From NCBI RefSeq assembly GCF_017309585.1, contig NZ_CP071321.1, positions 3,864,001 through 3,928,000 on the forward strand: a DNA stretch of 64,000 nt. Direction: 5' to 3'. Both the position numbers and the translations under genes were made by a program. Positions 48,097 through 57,609 of this stretch are shown here, in pieces. Origin of the DNA: Nitrogeniibacter aestuarii. GTDB lineage: Bacteria > Pseudomonadota > Gammaproteobacteria > Burkholderiales > Rhodocyclaceae. The notes under the pieces are model-generated. The model did not search any database. It saw only the letters and a program-made list of their open reading frames with translations, and was not told where the DNA came from. The stretch's first letter is position 1. Each line of letters starts with the position of its first letter.

Positions 48097-49775
48097 GCCT
48101 CCACCCGTCGACGCAAAGGCAGCACCTGTCCTGCGCGGGCGGTGTGCGTCAGTCGCCCATCGATGCCGAGATACAGCATCTGATCAGCGCGATCGAACCT
48201 GCTTTCAGTGTGGGACACCCAGAGGACGGTCCCCGGGTAAGCCTCCAGCATGGCGTCGATGAGCGATACGCCATCGCCGTCAAGCACGCCGTCGATTTCA
48301 TCCAGCAAGAGCACCTTCGGGGCGCTGAGCAGCGCACGGGCGAGCATGATGCGCACGCGTTGCCCGGCAGACAGATTCGCACCGCCATCGGTGATTCGAT
48401 GCAAGCGCCCCTCCGGCCACTGCGACACCAAGGCGTCGATGCCGCACCAGCGTTCCACTTGCGCCCGCCATGTCGGGTCTGGTCGCCGACACGCATAGGT
48501 CAGGTTGTATTCCACGGTCCCGCGCAGCAGCGGCAGATCCTGGCTGACAAGGCCGACCTGGCGGCGCAGATCGCGCAGGTGAAGCTGCCCGATATCATGT
48601 CCGTCAAGAAAAATGCGCCCCTGTAGCGGCTCCACCAGCCGCACTAGCGCCGCGAGCAAGGTCGACTTCCCTGTTCCGTTGGCCCCGACAACGGCCACGC
48701 GCCCGCCTGCGGGCAGGGTCGCGCTCGCGTCCTGCACACTTCCGGGAAGACTCAGCCCCTCGAAACGGATGCTGCCTTCCGCCTCAGAGACGCGCACCGG
48801 CTCTGCCACTTGTCGAATCCGGCCCTTGAGCGCAAACAGATCATCGATTTTCCGAGCCGATACCCGGTAGCCATGCCAGTACTCAAGCACGCGCCCCAAG
48901 CCGCGCAACTGCGGCATCAGGATGCCGACCGTGGTCATCGCTGCAACCACCATGCCCACACTGGCAGCGCCCGCCATGACCTCAAGCGCACCGATGAGCA
49001 GCACGGCGGAATACGCCAGCAGCGCGCCGGACTCGGCAACCCCGCGCGTCAGACCGGCCCAGGCCATTCGCGCGACGGACGCCCGGCGCACCGCCGACAG
49101 ATTGCGCCGCATGCGCCGCTGCTCGCGCAGGCCTTGTCCGCACGCGTGAATACTGCTGATGGCAAACACACGCTCATTGATGAAGGCCGCCAACCGGGAG
49201 GTACGACGTCGCGTCTCGAGGGTCCGTGGCCGCAGGCCCTCGCCCACCCGCCAGGCAGCCAACACGCCGGCCACCAGACTCAGCGCCAGGCCGACGGCCA
49301 GCCAGACTGACTCGGTGGCCAATACGATCAACACGCCCGTTGCCGTCATGCCGGTCACGATCAGCCGCGCCAGTCCGAGGCTGATCCAGCGCCTCAACGC
49401 CCCCATGTCACCGATGAATCTCAGGGTCAGGCCACCACGGTGTCGCGCCTGTAGCGCACGCGGTGACAGTTTCAGCAGATGGGCGAACAGTCGAGCTCTG
49501 AGGACCTCAACGTAAGACTGCCCCAGCTGTTCGGCAAAATGCGCATGCGCATACTGCACCCCAGGCCCCAGCACGGCCAACCCAATCAGGCCGGCGCCGA
49601 CTCCCAGCATGTGATCGCCCTGCAACCCCTGTGCGGCAAGTGCATCGAAAACCCACTTGACGGTCAGCATCAAGGCCACTGCGAGGCTTGTCTGTGCCAG
49701 GCCGACCACGATCAGCGCCGCCAGATAACGCTTGCGCTCTCCCGACAGGATGGGCGGCCGACGAGGCGGGTTCAT
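48093..49775 (-). CDS. ABC exporter, fused membrane and ATPase domains
   Basis: A half-transporter of 560 residues. The N-terminal membrane domain has about six helices (LIVVGLAQTSLAVALMLTVKWVFDAL and others) and the substrate path; the C-terminal ATPase has Walker A GANGTGKST, a signature NLSAGQRVRIMLARAL (NLSAG rather than LSGGQ) and Walker B VLLLDEIDGVLDGDG. The degenerate signature and the unusual Walker B tail suggest altered ATP-hydrolysis kinetics. It overlaps the P-loop gene at its start (TGATG) and the hydrolase at its end (ATGA), so the three are translationally coupled. The substrate is unknown. It probably functions as a homodimer. Confidence 0.85.
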   Translation of the reverse strand: MNPPRRPPILSGERKRYLAALIVVGLAQTSLAVALMLTVKWVFDALAAQGLQGDHMLGVGAGLIGLAVLGPGVQYAHAHFAEQLGQSYVEVLRARLFAHLLKLSPRALQARHRGGLTLRFIGDMGALRRWISLGLARLIVTGMTATGVLIVLATESVWLAVGLALSLVAGVLAAWRVGEGLRPRTLETRRRTSRLAAFINERVFAISSIHACGQGLREQRRMRRNLSAVRRASVARMAWAGLTRGVAESGALLAYSAVLLIGALEVMAGAASVGMVVAAMTTVGILMPQLRGLGRVLEYWHGYRVSARKIDDLFALKGRIRQVAEPVRVSEAEGSIRFEGLSLPGSVQDASATLPAGGRVAVVGANGTGKSTLLAALVRLVEPLQGRIFLDGHDIGQLHLRDLRRQVGLVSQDLPLLRGTVEYNLTYACRRPDPTWRAQVERWCGIDALVSQWPEGRLHRITDGGANLSAGQRVRIMLARALLSAPKVLLLDEIDGVLDGDGVSLIDAMLEAYPGTVLWVSHTESRFDRADQMLYLGIDGRLTHTARAGQVLPLRRRVEA

Positions 49776-50884
49776 CAGGCCGCCACCGCCCGCGGCTGGC
49801 ACTGACGTTCAAGCTTGAGGACATCAGCAATGCCAGGGTCGCTCAGCGCCATGGTGTGGATCACTGGCACCCGGATCGCTTCGCCTGCTTCCCGAATCGC
49901 CAGCGGTGCACTGGTGAGCACGCCAGACACCGCCAGCAAGGGCAGGCCCAGCGTATCGAGCACCGACACGCCGGCCATGGCGCACAGTGGATCGCCGGCC
50001 GCCAACAGGACACCATCGACCGTGTTGGAGAAACAGGCCGACCGGATCAGTGCCGCGGTTTCCTGCTGGAGCAGACCGTCTGCCACTTCGAGCATCACCA
50101 CGTCGTTTCCCGGCGATGCGGCCGCCGCCAGATCGCTCACGAGCGCCTCGACCACATCGACCGGTTGCTGGTAGGTCGTCGCAACCCCCAGGTCGGAGAA
50201 ATCCAGCACCGTCCGGGCGCCAGCATCGCGAAACTGATTGACGTCCCGGGGTGACGCCGTGCCGGTGGCCTTGACAGCGCCGACACGCCACCCGGCGCGG
50301 GTCAGCCCGCGGATCAACTGCGCCGTGACGGTCGTCTTTCCCGCATCCATGGTGGAGCCGAGCACAGCAATGGTCAGAGGGCGGCGGCCCGACGTGCGCA
50401 CCGGCCCGATCCCGTAGTTGCGCAAATTCAGCGGCGTACCCGACGCATCAGTCACCAGTCCGATGGGCGTGATGGCGGTCGCACGGCTCATGCGCTGATG
50501 CGCGCTCAGGACGTCTCCTGCCACACCGCCGGCCGCCACCAGATGGCACGGGCCCAGGTTGCCTGGCACCACCGCTTCGAACTGGTTCATCGCGTATCGA
50601 GCCCCGTAAGCGACAATGATGGTGTCGCCCTCGTAGAGCACCACGCGACGCCCCTGGGCGGTTTCGAGCCCTTTGTGCTGACCGATACGGTCAATCCGCG
50701 CCAACACCAGATCACCGCTTCGGGGCGTCATTGCGCCAGTGCTGATGCCACGGATATGCTCGCTCGGCACATGGCGGCACGAGTACGCAATGTACGCATC
50801 CTGGGGGCGAAAATGGGTCCTTAACGCGCTGGGCGTCTCAAGGTGCAACCGGGTGCCATCTCTCAGATCGTTTTCGCTCATCAT
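49775..50884 (-). CDS. P-loop NTPase, BioD/MobB-like, of unknown function
   Basis: A protein of 369 residues. The N-terminal 150 residues form a beta-rich domain (SGDLVLARIDRIGQHKGLE, GDTIIVAYGARYAMNQFEAV). The C-terminal part carries a P-loop GSTMDAGKTTVTAQLI with a deviating DAGKTT core, followed by VGAVKATGTAS and MLEVADGLLQQE. This layout recalls dethiobiotin-synthetase/CobQ-type ATPases, but no known family is clearly recognised. It leads a three-gene unit with an ABC exporter and an alpha/beta hydrolase. The start at 50884 follows GGAG. A role in synthesis or activation of an exported metabolite is possible (inference). Confidence 0.65.
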   Translation of the reverse strand: MMSENDLRDGTRLHLETPSALRTHFRPQDAYIAYSCRHVPSEHIRGISTGAMTPRSGDLVLARIDRIGQHKGLETAQGRRVVLYEGDTIIVAYGARYAMNQFEAVVPGNLGPCHLVAAGGVAGDVLSAHQRMSRATAITPIGLVTDASGTPLNLRNYGIGPVRTSGRRPLTIAVLGSTMDAGKTTVTAQLIRGLTRAGWRVGAVKATGTASPRDVNQFRDAGARTVLDFSDLGVATTYQQPVDVVEALVSDLAAAASPGNDVVMLEVADGLLQQETAALIRSACFSNTVDGVLLAAGDPLCAMAGVSVLDTLGLPLLAVSGVLTSAPLAIREAGEAIRVPVIHTMALSDPGIADVLKLERQCQPRAVAA

Positions 50885-51220
50885 CGGGTCTCTCCGGATC
50901 AACTCGCCCCTGGCGGGCGATGTCCTCTAGAACATGATTGAGCGCCAGCTTTATTCCCCAACCTTAAGTGCCCCTTAAGAGAAATGCCTCATCAAGGGAT
51001 GCTCGCACCAGTAACAGACTGTTTTATATATATTTTTTTCACACCCCCGAAATCCACCAATAAATCTCTAAATGTTGTCGGGCGCTGCAAATCGAAAAAA
51101 ACGCCAGGCGCGGCCCCACCCTCACCGGGGTCGCGACCATCGGTCAATCGAGCGTCGTATGACACCGGCAGGCGATTCCGGATAAGCTGCCCCTCTCCCC
51201 GAACCACCCTCGGAGTCCTT
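50885..51220. other. Intergenic control region between the P-loop operon and an oxidoreductase
   Basis: A 336-bp gap between divergently transcribed genes. It contains the repeated hexamer CTTAAG inside CCTTAAG at 50962-50968 and 50973-50979 (11 bp apart) and a low-GC stretch around 51032-51050 (TTTATATATATTTTTTT). A GC-rich zone with AAAAAAA at 51094-51100 precedes the oxidoreductase gene. No gene was recognised; both divergent promoters should lie here. Confidence 0.6.
50962..50979. repeat. CCTTAAG direct repeat, possible regulator site
   Basis: CCTTAAG occurs at 50962-50968 and 50973-50979, start to start 11 bp, so both copies face the same side of the helix. Each contains the palindrome CTTAAG. 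It lies 78 bp upstream of the P-loop gene start and could be an operator. Confidence 0.4.
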
Positions 51221-52237
51221 ATGCAGGCCTACCAGCTCACCCCGGGCGAATCCATCGCCAGCCTCCGTCTGATCGACGCAACCGAACCCACGCCGGGCGC
51301 CCACGACGTCACCGTGGCAATCAAAGCCGTCTCGCTCAACTTCAGGGATCTCATGATCGCGGCCGGTCACTACCCGGTGGGCAGCGACGGTCCGGTGGTT
51401 CCCTGCTCGGACGGTGCAGGCACCGTGATCGCCGTGGGCGATGCCGTGACCCGATTCAAGGTGGGCGACACGGTCGCCGGCAGCTTCTTCCCCGACTGGA
51501 TTGCCGGGCCCCAGACGGCAGCCGGCGTGGCGCGCTCCCTGGGGGCGAACATGCCCGGCATGTTCGCCGAGCGCGTCGTCCTGCCGGAGACGGCCCTGGT
51601 CAAGGCGCCTGCCCACATGAGTGCAGTCGAAGCCGCGACCCTGCCCTGCGCCGCGGTCACGGCCTGGAATGCCATGTTCGATCTTGGCCAGCTCAAACCC
51701 GGCCAGCGGGTCTTGCTGCTCGGCACCGGCGGGGTGTCCATCTGGGCACTGCAAATGGCGCATGCCGCAGGACTTGAGACGCTGATCACTTCATCGAGCG
51801 ACGATAAACTCGAACAGGCCCGCGCCCTGAGCGCCAGGCACACCATCAATTACCGCAACACCCCCGAGTGGCAGGACGAAGTGATGGCCCTCACCGGCGG
51901 GGAGGGCGTTGATCTGGTCGTCGAAGTCGGCGGTGAAGGCACTCTGCGCCGATCGGTCAACAGCACACGCGTGGGGGGGCTGACCGTACTCATCGGCGGC
52001 GTCAGCGGCTTCGGCGGGGATTTTGATCCGCTTGGCGTCATTCTCGGCGCGCGTCGCATGGCCGGGATTTTCGTCGGCAGTCGCGCCATGTTCGAAGACA
52101 TGAACCGCTTCCTCGAGATCACCGGCATCCGACCGGTGATCGACAAGGTTTTCCCGTTCGCCCAGGCACAGGACGCCTACGAGTACATGAGTGCAGGCAA
52201 ACACTTTGGTAAGGTGGTGATCGAGGTCGGCGCCTGA
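51221..52237 (+). CDS. Zinc-independent quinone-oxidoreductase-type alcohol dehydrogenase
   Basis: A medium-chain dehydrogenase/reductase protein of 338 residues. It has the N-terminal GroES-like domain (LNFRDLMIAAGHYP, PCSDGAGTVIAVGD) and a Rossmann domain with VLLLGTGGVSIWALQMAHAAG that binds NAD(P)H. The cysteines and histidine for catalytic zinc are absent in the expected positions, so it belongs to the zinc-free quinone-oxidoreductase branch. The substrate is not readable. The ATG follows GGAGTCCTT. Confidence 0.85.
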   Translation: MQAYQLTPGESIASLRLIDATEPTPGAHDVTVAIKAVSLNFRDLMIAAGHYPVGSDGPVVPCSDGAGTVIAVGDAVTRFKVGDTVAGSFFPDWIAGPQTAAGVARSLGANMPGMFAERVVLPETALVKAPAHMSAVEAATLPCAAVTAWNAMFDLGQLKPGQRVLLLGTGGVSIWALQMAHAAGLETLITSSSDDKLEQARALSARHTINYRNTPEWQDEVMALTGGEGVDLVVEVGGEGTLRRSVNSTRVGGLTVLIGGVSGFGGDFDPLGVILGARRMAGIFVGSRAMFEDMNRFLEITGIRPVIDKVFPFAQAQDAYEYMSAGKHFGKVVIEVGA

Positions 52238-52258
52238 ATCACGAGACAGACCCGGCAT

Positions 52259-52289
52259 GAAAAACGGCGCCCACGGGCGCCGTACTTTT
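52259..52289. terminator. Bidirectional terminator between the oxidoreductase and ssb
   Basis: Stem ACGGCGCCC/GGGCGCCGT with loop ACG, A-rich on the left (GAAAAACG) and TACTTTT on the right, serving both convergent genes. Confidence 0.85.
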
Positions 52290-52302
52290 CTGACTCCGTC
52301 CT

Positions 52303-52800
52303 TCAGAACGGAATGTCGTCGTCGAAATCACCAAAACCACCGCCAGAAGACGACGGGGCCGGCGCACTACCGCCCTGCGCAGGCGCCTGGCGCGGCGCCG
52401 GGCGGCTGCTCTGGGCAGGCGCACCGTAATCATCACCACCGCCCATGGGCACGTCGCCACCTTCACCGCGGCCACCGAGCATCTGCATCTCGTTGGCGCG
52501 AATTTCGGTGGTGTAGCGGTCCTGACCGTTCTGATCCTGCCACTTGCGCGTGCGCAGGCTGCCTTCCACATACACCGGACGACCTTTCTTGAGATACTGC
52601 CCCGCGATCTCGGCCAGCTTGCCGAAGAAGACCACGCGGTGCCACTCGGTGTTCTCACGCTTCTCGCCGGTCTGCTTGTCGCGCCAGGTATCGGTGGTGG
52701 CGATGCTCACATTGCAGATCGCGTCACCCGACGGGGCGTAGCGGATTTCAGGATCGCGGCCCAGGTTGCCGACGATGATGACCTTGTTGACCGATGCCAT
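52303..52800 (-). CDS. ssb: Single-stranded DNA-binding protein
   Basis: A protein of 165 residues. The N-terminal OB fold (ASVNKVIIVGNLGRDPEIRY, NVSIATTDTWRDK, EWHRVVFFGKLAEIAGQYLKKG, YVEGSLRTRKW) binds single-stranded DNA as a tetramer. A flexible Gln/Pro/Gly-rich linker follows, with the conserved acidic tail DDDIPF that recruits replication and repair proteins. The order ssb-MFS (yajR-like) divergent from uvrA is common in betaproteobacteria. No LexA box (CTGT-N8-ACAG) was seen. Confidence 0.96.
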   Translation of the reverse strand: MASVNKVIIVGNLGRDPEIRYAPSGDAICNVSIATTDTWRDKQTGEKRENTEWHRVVFFGKLAEIAGQYLKKGRPVYVEGSLRTRKWQDQNGQDRYTTEIRANEMQMLGGRGEGGDVPMGGGDDYGAPAQSSRPAPRQAPAQGGSAPAPSSSGGGFGDFDDDIPF

Positions 52801-54156
52801 TCAGATTTCTCCTCCGATGAGTTGGCGCAGGCGGGCTTCATCCCACCGGTCCAGATTCACTTTCAAATGCGCCATACGCGCTTCAGTTTCGATGACCGCC
52901 TCGCGCACGCCGGGCAGATCCACAATCTTCGCACGAAGCGCCTCGATGTCCACCCCGTCACCGATGGGATAACTCTTCGACGCCACCTTGGGTGGCGGCA
53001 ACATGGTCGCCGCTGCGGCGAACCAGAGCACGGCCAGCACTGTGGTCAGGATGAACACGCTATCGGCACCGACGTGCTGGTTGAGCCAGCCCCCCAGGCT
53101 TGCCCCCAGGAACAACCCGAGGGCCTGCGTGGTGTTATAGACCCCCAAGGCGGCACCCTTCGCATTGGGCGGCGCCACGCGCGACACCAATGAGGGCAGG
53201 GTCGCCTCAAGAATGTTGAACGCCACGAAAAAGAACACCAGCCCGAGGGCAATCGGCCACAGCCCGGTGCGGCCGAACAGGAACCCGACCTGCGTGAGCG
53301 CCAGCAGGACGATTGCGCTCATGAAGATGGGCTTGAGCCGGTTCTTGCGTTCGGCCACGATGATGGCCGGCACCATGAAAAGGAAGCTCACCAGCACAGC
53401 CGGCAGATAGACTTTCCAGTGCGAAGCCACCGGCAGCCCGCCTTTGGCCACCAGCGCCGCCGGGATCACCACGAACATGGCCATCTGCACCAGGTGCAGG
53501 GTGAAGATCCCCAGGTTCAGGCGGAGCAACTGGGTATTGCGCAGCACGCCTTTGAAGCGAACCGGCTTGGCCTCCACCTTGGGCGGATTCGGCACCACGC
53601 GGCGCAGCACGACGATCGCCAGCAGGGCCAGCCCGGCGGTCAGCCAGAAGATCCCCGACATGCCAATCGCGGCATACAGCACGGGCGCAGCCACCAGCGA
53701 CACGGCAAACACCATGCCGATACTGGATCCGATCATGGCCATGACCTTGGTGCGATGCTGCTCCCGCGTGAGATCCGCGGCCAGCGCGGTCACAGCGGCA
53801 GAAATGGCGCCCGCCCCCTGAATGGCACGCCCGGCGATCACCCAGTAGATGTCTGTGGACATGGCGGCAATGGCTGACCCGACGGCAAACAGCAGCAGCC
53901 CGGCAATGATGACCGGCTTGCGCCCGAAGCGGTCGGAGGCCATGCCGAAGGGAATCTGCAGACAGGCCTGGGTCAGCCCGTAGATACCCAGCGCGAGCCC
54001 CACCAGCGTCAGGCTGTCACCCCCCGGCAGGCCCCGCGCATGAATCGCGAACACCGGCAGGATCAGGAACAGCCCGAGCATGCGCAAGCCGAAGATGCCC
54101 GCGAGCGAGGCGCCGGTTCGGCGTTCAGCAGGAGTCATCTTTTCAGGCTGTGTCAT
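52801..54156 (-). CDS. yajR: MFS transporter with C-terminal YAM domain, YajR-like
   Basis: An inner-membrane transporter of 451 residues with twelve helices. The motif A loop MASDRFGRKPVIIAG follows helix 2. A soluble C-terminal domain of about 60 residues (VDIEALRAKIVDLPGVREAVIETEARMAHLKVNLDRW) corresponds to the YAM domain that distinguishes E. coli YajR (454 residues). The substrate is unknown. The ATG at 54156 was chosen because the hydrophilic N-terminus leading into helix 1 starts there. It is the gene directly upstream of ssb, so the two may share a transcript. Confidence 0.87.
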   Translation of the reverse strand: MTQPEKMTPAERRTGASLAGIFGLRMLGLFLILPVFAIHARGLPGGDSLTLVGLALGIYGLTQACLQIPFGMASDRFGRKPVIIAGLLLFAVGSAIAAMSTDIYWVIAGRAIQGAGAISAAVTALAADLTREQHRTKVMAMIGSSIGMVFAVSLVAAPVLYAAIGMSGIFWLTAGLALLAIVVLRRVVPNPPKVEAKPVRFKGVLRNTQLLRLNLGIFTLHLVQMAMFVVIPAALVAKGGLPVASHWKVYLPAVLVSFLFMVPAIIVAERKNRLKPIFMSAIVLLALTQVGFLFGRTGLWPIALGLVFFFVAFNILEATLPSLVSRVAPPNAKGAALGVYNTTQALGLFLGASLGGWLNQHVGADSVFILTTVLAVLWFAAAATMLPPPKVASKSYPIGDGVDIEALRAKIVDLPGVREAVIETEARMAHLKVNLDRWDEARLRQLIGGEI

Positions 54157-54310
54157 GGGAAAAAACGGAACTTGGTCAGGGCGAAGCGAGTTGCGTATAT
54201 TAGCAGGTTGCGCCGGCCCGAAGCAGCGCAACAGAACCACGGCGGCCGCCCCACCGGACGGCTACGAACCACGGAGCTTCCGCCCGCTATCCGCGGGTGC
54301 ACATCAGGTC

Positions 54311-57139
54311 ATGGACGATATTCGAATCCGCGGGGCACGCACCCATAACCTCAAGAACATCAACCTGGATCTGCCGCGCAACCGGCTGACGGTGATCACG
54401 GGCCTGTCGGGCTCAGGCAAATCCTCACTTGCCTTCGACACCCTGTACGCCGAGGGGCAGCGTCGTTATGTGGAGTCGCTTTCCGCGTACGCCCGCCAGT
54501 TCCTGCAGCTCATGGAAAAGCCGGACGTCGATCTCATCGAGGGGCTGTCGCCGGCCATTTCGATCGAACAGAAAGCAACCAGCCACAATCCGCGCTCGAC
54601 CGTGGGCACCGTGACCGAGATTCACGACTATCTGCGCCTGTTGTACGCACGCGCCGGCATCCCGCATTGTCCCGACCACCCGGAGCATCCGCTCGAGGCC
54701 CAGAGCGTGAGCCAGATGGTCGACCATGTGCTGTCGCTGCCGGACGAGACCAAGCTCATGATCCTGGCGCCGGTAGTCAGCGGTCGCAAGGGCGAACAGC
54801 TCGAACTGTTTGCCGAACTGCGCGCACAGGGCTTCGTGCGCGTGCGGGTCAATGGCGAGGTGTTCGAACTCGATGCCGCGCCAAAGCTCGACAAGAACAA
54901 GCGCCATGATGTGGATGTGGTCATTGACCGCCTCAAGGTCCGGGCGGACGCCCGTCAGCGGCTGGCCGAATCTTTCGAGACCGCGCTGACCCACGCCGAG
55001 GGGCGCGCCATCGCGCTGGAGATGGACAGCGGCGACACCCATCTGTTTTCCTCGCGCTTCGCCTGCCCGGTCTGCAGCTTCGCCCTGGCCGAACTCGAAC
55101 CCCGTCTGTTCTCCTTCAACAACCCGGCCGGCGCCTGCCCGAAATGCGACGGTCTCGGCCTGATGGAGTTCTTCGATCCGACCCGGGTGGTGGCACACCC
55201 GCACCTCTCGCTCGCCGGCGGCGCCATCAGGGGCTGGGATCGCCGCAACCAGTTCTACTTCCAGATGCTCACCTCGCTGGCACGGCACTACACCTTCGAC
55301 GTCGAGACCCCGTTCGATGAATTGCCCGAGAGCGTGCGCGAGGTGGTGCTGTACGGAAGCGGCCGCACGACCATCGCATTCAACTATCTGTCGGACAGTG
55401 GCCGCGCCGTGCTCAAGGAGCATGCCTTCGAAGGCATCATTCCCAATCTGGAGCGGCGTTTTCGCGAAACGGACTCGATCACCGTACGGGACGAACTGGC
55501 GAAATTGCGCGCCGAACAACCCTGCCCGACCTGTGGCGGCACGCGGCTGCGGGCCGAGGCACGTCACGTGCGCATCGGGGAGCGCAACCTGCCCGAGGTC
55601 AGTCAGATGCCCCTGGCCGAGGCTGCCCGGTTTTTTGACTCACTCGAGCTGTCGGGGCACCGCGCACAGGTGGCAGACAAGATCGTGCGCGAGATCACCA
55701 GCCGCCTGCAGTTTCTCATCAATGTCGGCTTGAACTACCTCACCCTCCACCGCTCCGCCGACACCCTGTCGGGCGGAGAAGCACAGCGCATCCGGCTTGC
55801 CAGCCAGATCGGCTCCGGCCTGACCGGCGTCATGTACGTGCTCGACGAGCCCTCCATCGGCCTGCACCAGCGTGACAACGACCGCCTGCTCGGCACGCTC
55901 AAGCGCCTGCGCGACATGGGCAACACGGTGATCGTCGTCGAACACGACGAAGACGCCATACGGGCGGCCGATCACGTGGTCGACATGGGCCCGGGTGCGG
56001 GTGAGCACGGCGGCGAAGTGATTGCCGAAGGCCTGCCGGAAGACATCGCGCTCGATGAGGCCTCTCTGACCGGCGCCTACCTTTCCGGACGGCGAACGAT
56101 TCCGGTCCCCGCCCAGCGGACCGAGCCGCAGGCCGACCGGCAACTCGAACTGATTCATTGCCAGGGCAACAATCTCAAGAACGTGAGCGTCTCCATCCCG
56201 GTCGGCCTGCTCACGTGCGTGACCGGCGTGTCGGGCTCGGGCAAGTCCACGCTGATCAACGACACGCTCTATGCCGTTGCCGCAAAGCATCTCTATGGCT
56301 CGAATACGGACCCGGCACCCCACGAAACCATCGAGGGGCTGGCCTTCTTCGACAAGGTCATCAATGTGGACCAGTCGCCGATCGGCCGCACGCCGCGCTC
56401 GAACCCGGCCACCTATACCGGCTTGCTGACCCCCATCCGCGAACTGTTTGCCGGGGTGCCCGACGCCCGTGCCCGCGGCTACGGGCCGGGTCGTTTTTCA
56501 TTCAACGTGAAAGGCGGCCGCTGTGAGGCTTGCCAGGGTGACGGCCTGATCAAGGTCGAGATGCACTTCCTGCCCGACATGTACGTGCCTTGCGATGTAT
56601 GCCACGGCAAGCGCTACAACCGGGAAACGCTCGAAATCCGCTACAAGGGCCGCACCATCCACGACGTGCTCGAGATGACGGTCGAGCAGGCACTCGACTT
56701 CTTCTCGCCGGTGCCGGTGGTGGCGCGCAAGCTGCAGACGCTCATGGATGTGGGGCTGGGCTACATCCGCCTCGGCCAGAGCGCAACCACCCTCTCCGGT
56801 GGCGAGGCCCAGCGCGTCAAACTATCGCTTGAACTGTCCAAACGGGATACGGGTCGCACACTCTACATCCTCGACGAACCCACCACCGGTCTGCACTTCC
56901 ATGACATCGAGCTCCTGCTCGGCGTGCTGCATCGGCTGCGCGACCATGGCAATACCGTGGTGGTGATCGAACACAACCTTGATGTCATCAAAACCGCAGA
57001 CTGGCTGCTGGATCTCGGCCCGGAAGGTGGCGACGGCGGCGGCACCATCGTGGCCACCGGCACCCCTGAGGACATCGCCGCCACGGCAGCCAGCCATACC
57101 GGCCGCTATCTGGCGCCCTTGCTCAACAAGGGGCATTGA
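54311..57139 (+). CDS. uvrA: Excinuclease ABC subunit A
   Basis: A protein of 942 residues, the damage-recognition ATPase of nucleotide excision repair. Two ABC domains are visible: Walker A GLSGSGKSS and GVSGSGKST, with signatures LSGGEAQRIRL and LSGGEAQRVKL. Zinc-finger cysteines are present in CPVCSFALAELEP with CPKCDG, and in CEACQGDGL with CDVCHGKRY. The ATG at 54311 (MDDIRIRGARTHNLKN) matches the family start; the longer upstream frame is not used. It is divergent from the yajR-ssb unit. Confidence 0.97.
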   Translation: MDDIRIRGARTHNLKNINLDLPRNRLTVITGLSGSGKSSLAFDTLYAEGQRRYVESLSAYARQFLQLMEKPDVDLIEGLSPAISIEQKATSHNPRSTVGTVTEIHDYLRLLYARAGIPHCPDHPEHPLEAQSVSQMVDHVLSLPDETKLMILAPVVSGRKGEQLELFAELRAQGFVRVRVNGEVFELDAAPKLDKNKRHDVDVVIDRLKVRADARQRLAESFETALTHAEGRAIALEMDSGDTHLFSSRFACPVCSFALAELEPRLFSFNNPAGACPKCDGLGLMEFFDPTRVVAHPHLSLAGGAIRGWDRRNQFYFQMLTSLARHYTFDVETPFDELPESVREVVLYGSGRTTIAFNYLSDSGRAVLKEHAFEGIIPNLERRFRETDSITVRDELAKLRAEQPCPTCGGTRLRAEARHVRIGERNLPEVSQMPLAEAARFFDSLELSGHRAQVADKIVREITSRLQFLINVGLNYLTLHRSADTLSGGEAQRIRLASQIGSGLTGVMYVLDEPSIGLHQRDNDRLLGTLKRLRDMGNTVIVVEHDEDAIRAADHVVDMGPGAGEHGGEVIAEGLPEDIALDEASLTGAYLSGRRTIPVPAQRTEPQADRQLELIHCQGNNLKNVSVSIPVGLLTCVTGVSGSGKSTLINDTLYAVAAKHLYGSNTDPAPHETIEGLAFFDKVINVDQSPIGRTPRSNPATYTGLLTPIRELFAGVPDARARGYGPGRFSFNVKGGRCEACQGDGLIKVEMHFLPDMYVPCDVCHGKRYNRETLEIRYKGRTIHDVLEMTVEQALDFFSPVPVVARKLQTLMDVGLGYIRLGQSATTLSGGEAQRVKLSLELSKRDTGRTLYILDEPTTGLHFHDIELLLGVLHRLRDHGNTVVVIEHNLDVIKTADWLLDLGPEGGDGGGTIVATGTPEDIAATAASHTGRYLAPLLNKGH

Positions 57140-57294
57140 ACCCGGCACGTGCTTACCTATGACGAAGGTTGTAAGTGCTTGTTTCGCAAACAGCCGGTCA
57201 TGCATCAAATCCTGCCGATCAGCGGCCTGAACTGGTGTGTACGCAGCGCCGTGCTAGCGTCCAGTTACCCCTCTTTTTTTTGAGCCTTGATCCC

Positions 57295-57606
57295 ATGCCC
57301 GAAAACGCCTTGCCGGAAGACCCGAACGAGCGTTACAACAATCGCCTGGAGCGTCGTTTGAAGGTGCTTGAACTACTCGAGCAGGCCGGGTTTGGCCTTT
57401 ATCTGCCGCCCGATGGCAAGCAGCGCAAGGACGCCGTCGACAAACTCGCACGTCTGATCGCAAGACAACGCGAACTGCCCAAACTGTCCCGGGCCACGCT
57501 GGATCAGGCCAGCGCCCAGCTTGAAAGCCGCCTTGAAGCCATGCAGAAGCACCTGCCCACCGACGTGCAATACAGGAACCGCATCCGTAGCCGGAACGAC
57601 TGGTAA
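57295..57606 (+). CDS. Small charged protein of unknown function
   Basis: A protein of 103 residues, basic and helical: ERYNNRLERRLKVLELLEQAGFGLYLPPDGK, then KLARLIARQRELPKLSRATLDQASAQLESRL and a basic C-terminus (RNRIRSRNDW). The arginine-rich helices suggest nucleic-acid or protein contact, but no domain is recognised. The ATG at 57295 is chosen over upstream in-frame starts because it comes after a T-rich promoter-like stretch and the preceding frame looks non-coding. It is convergent with the MscS-like gene. Confidence 0.6.
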   Translation: MPENALPEDPNERYNNRLERRLKVLELLEQAGFGLYLPPDGKQRKDAVDKLARLIARQRELPKLSRATLDQASAQLESRLEAMQKHLPTDVQYRNRIRSRNDW

Positions 57607-57609
57607 GCG

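Noticed and set aside
52303..57139. LexA/SOS box between yajR/ssb and uvrA
   Set aside because: No CTGT-N8-ACAG sequence was found in the intergenic space 54157-54310 by eye.
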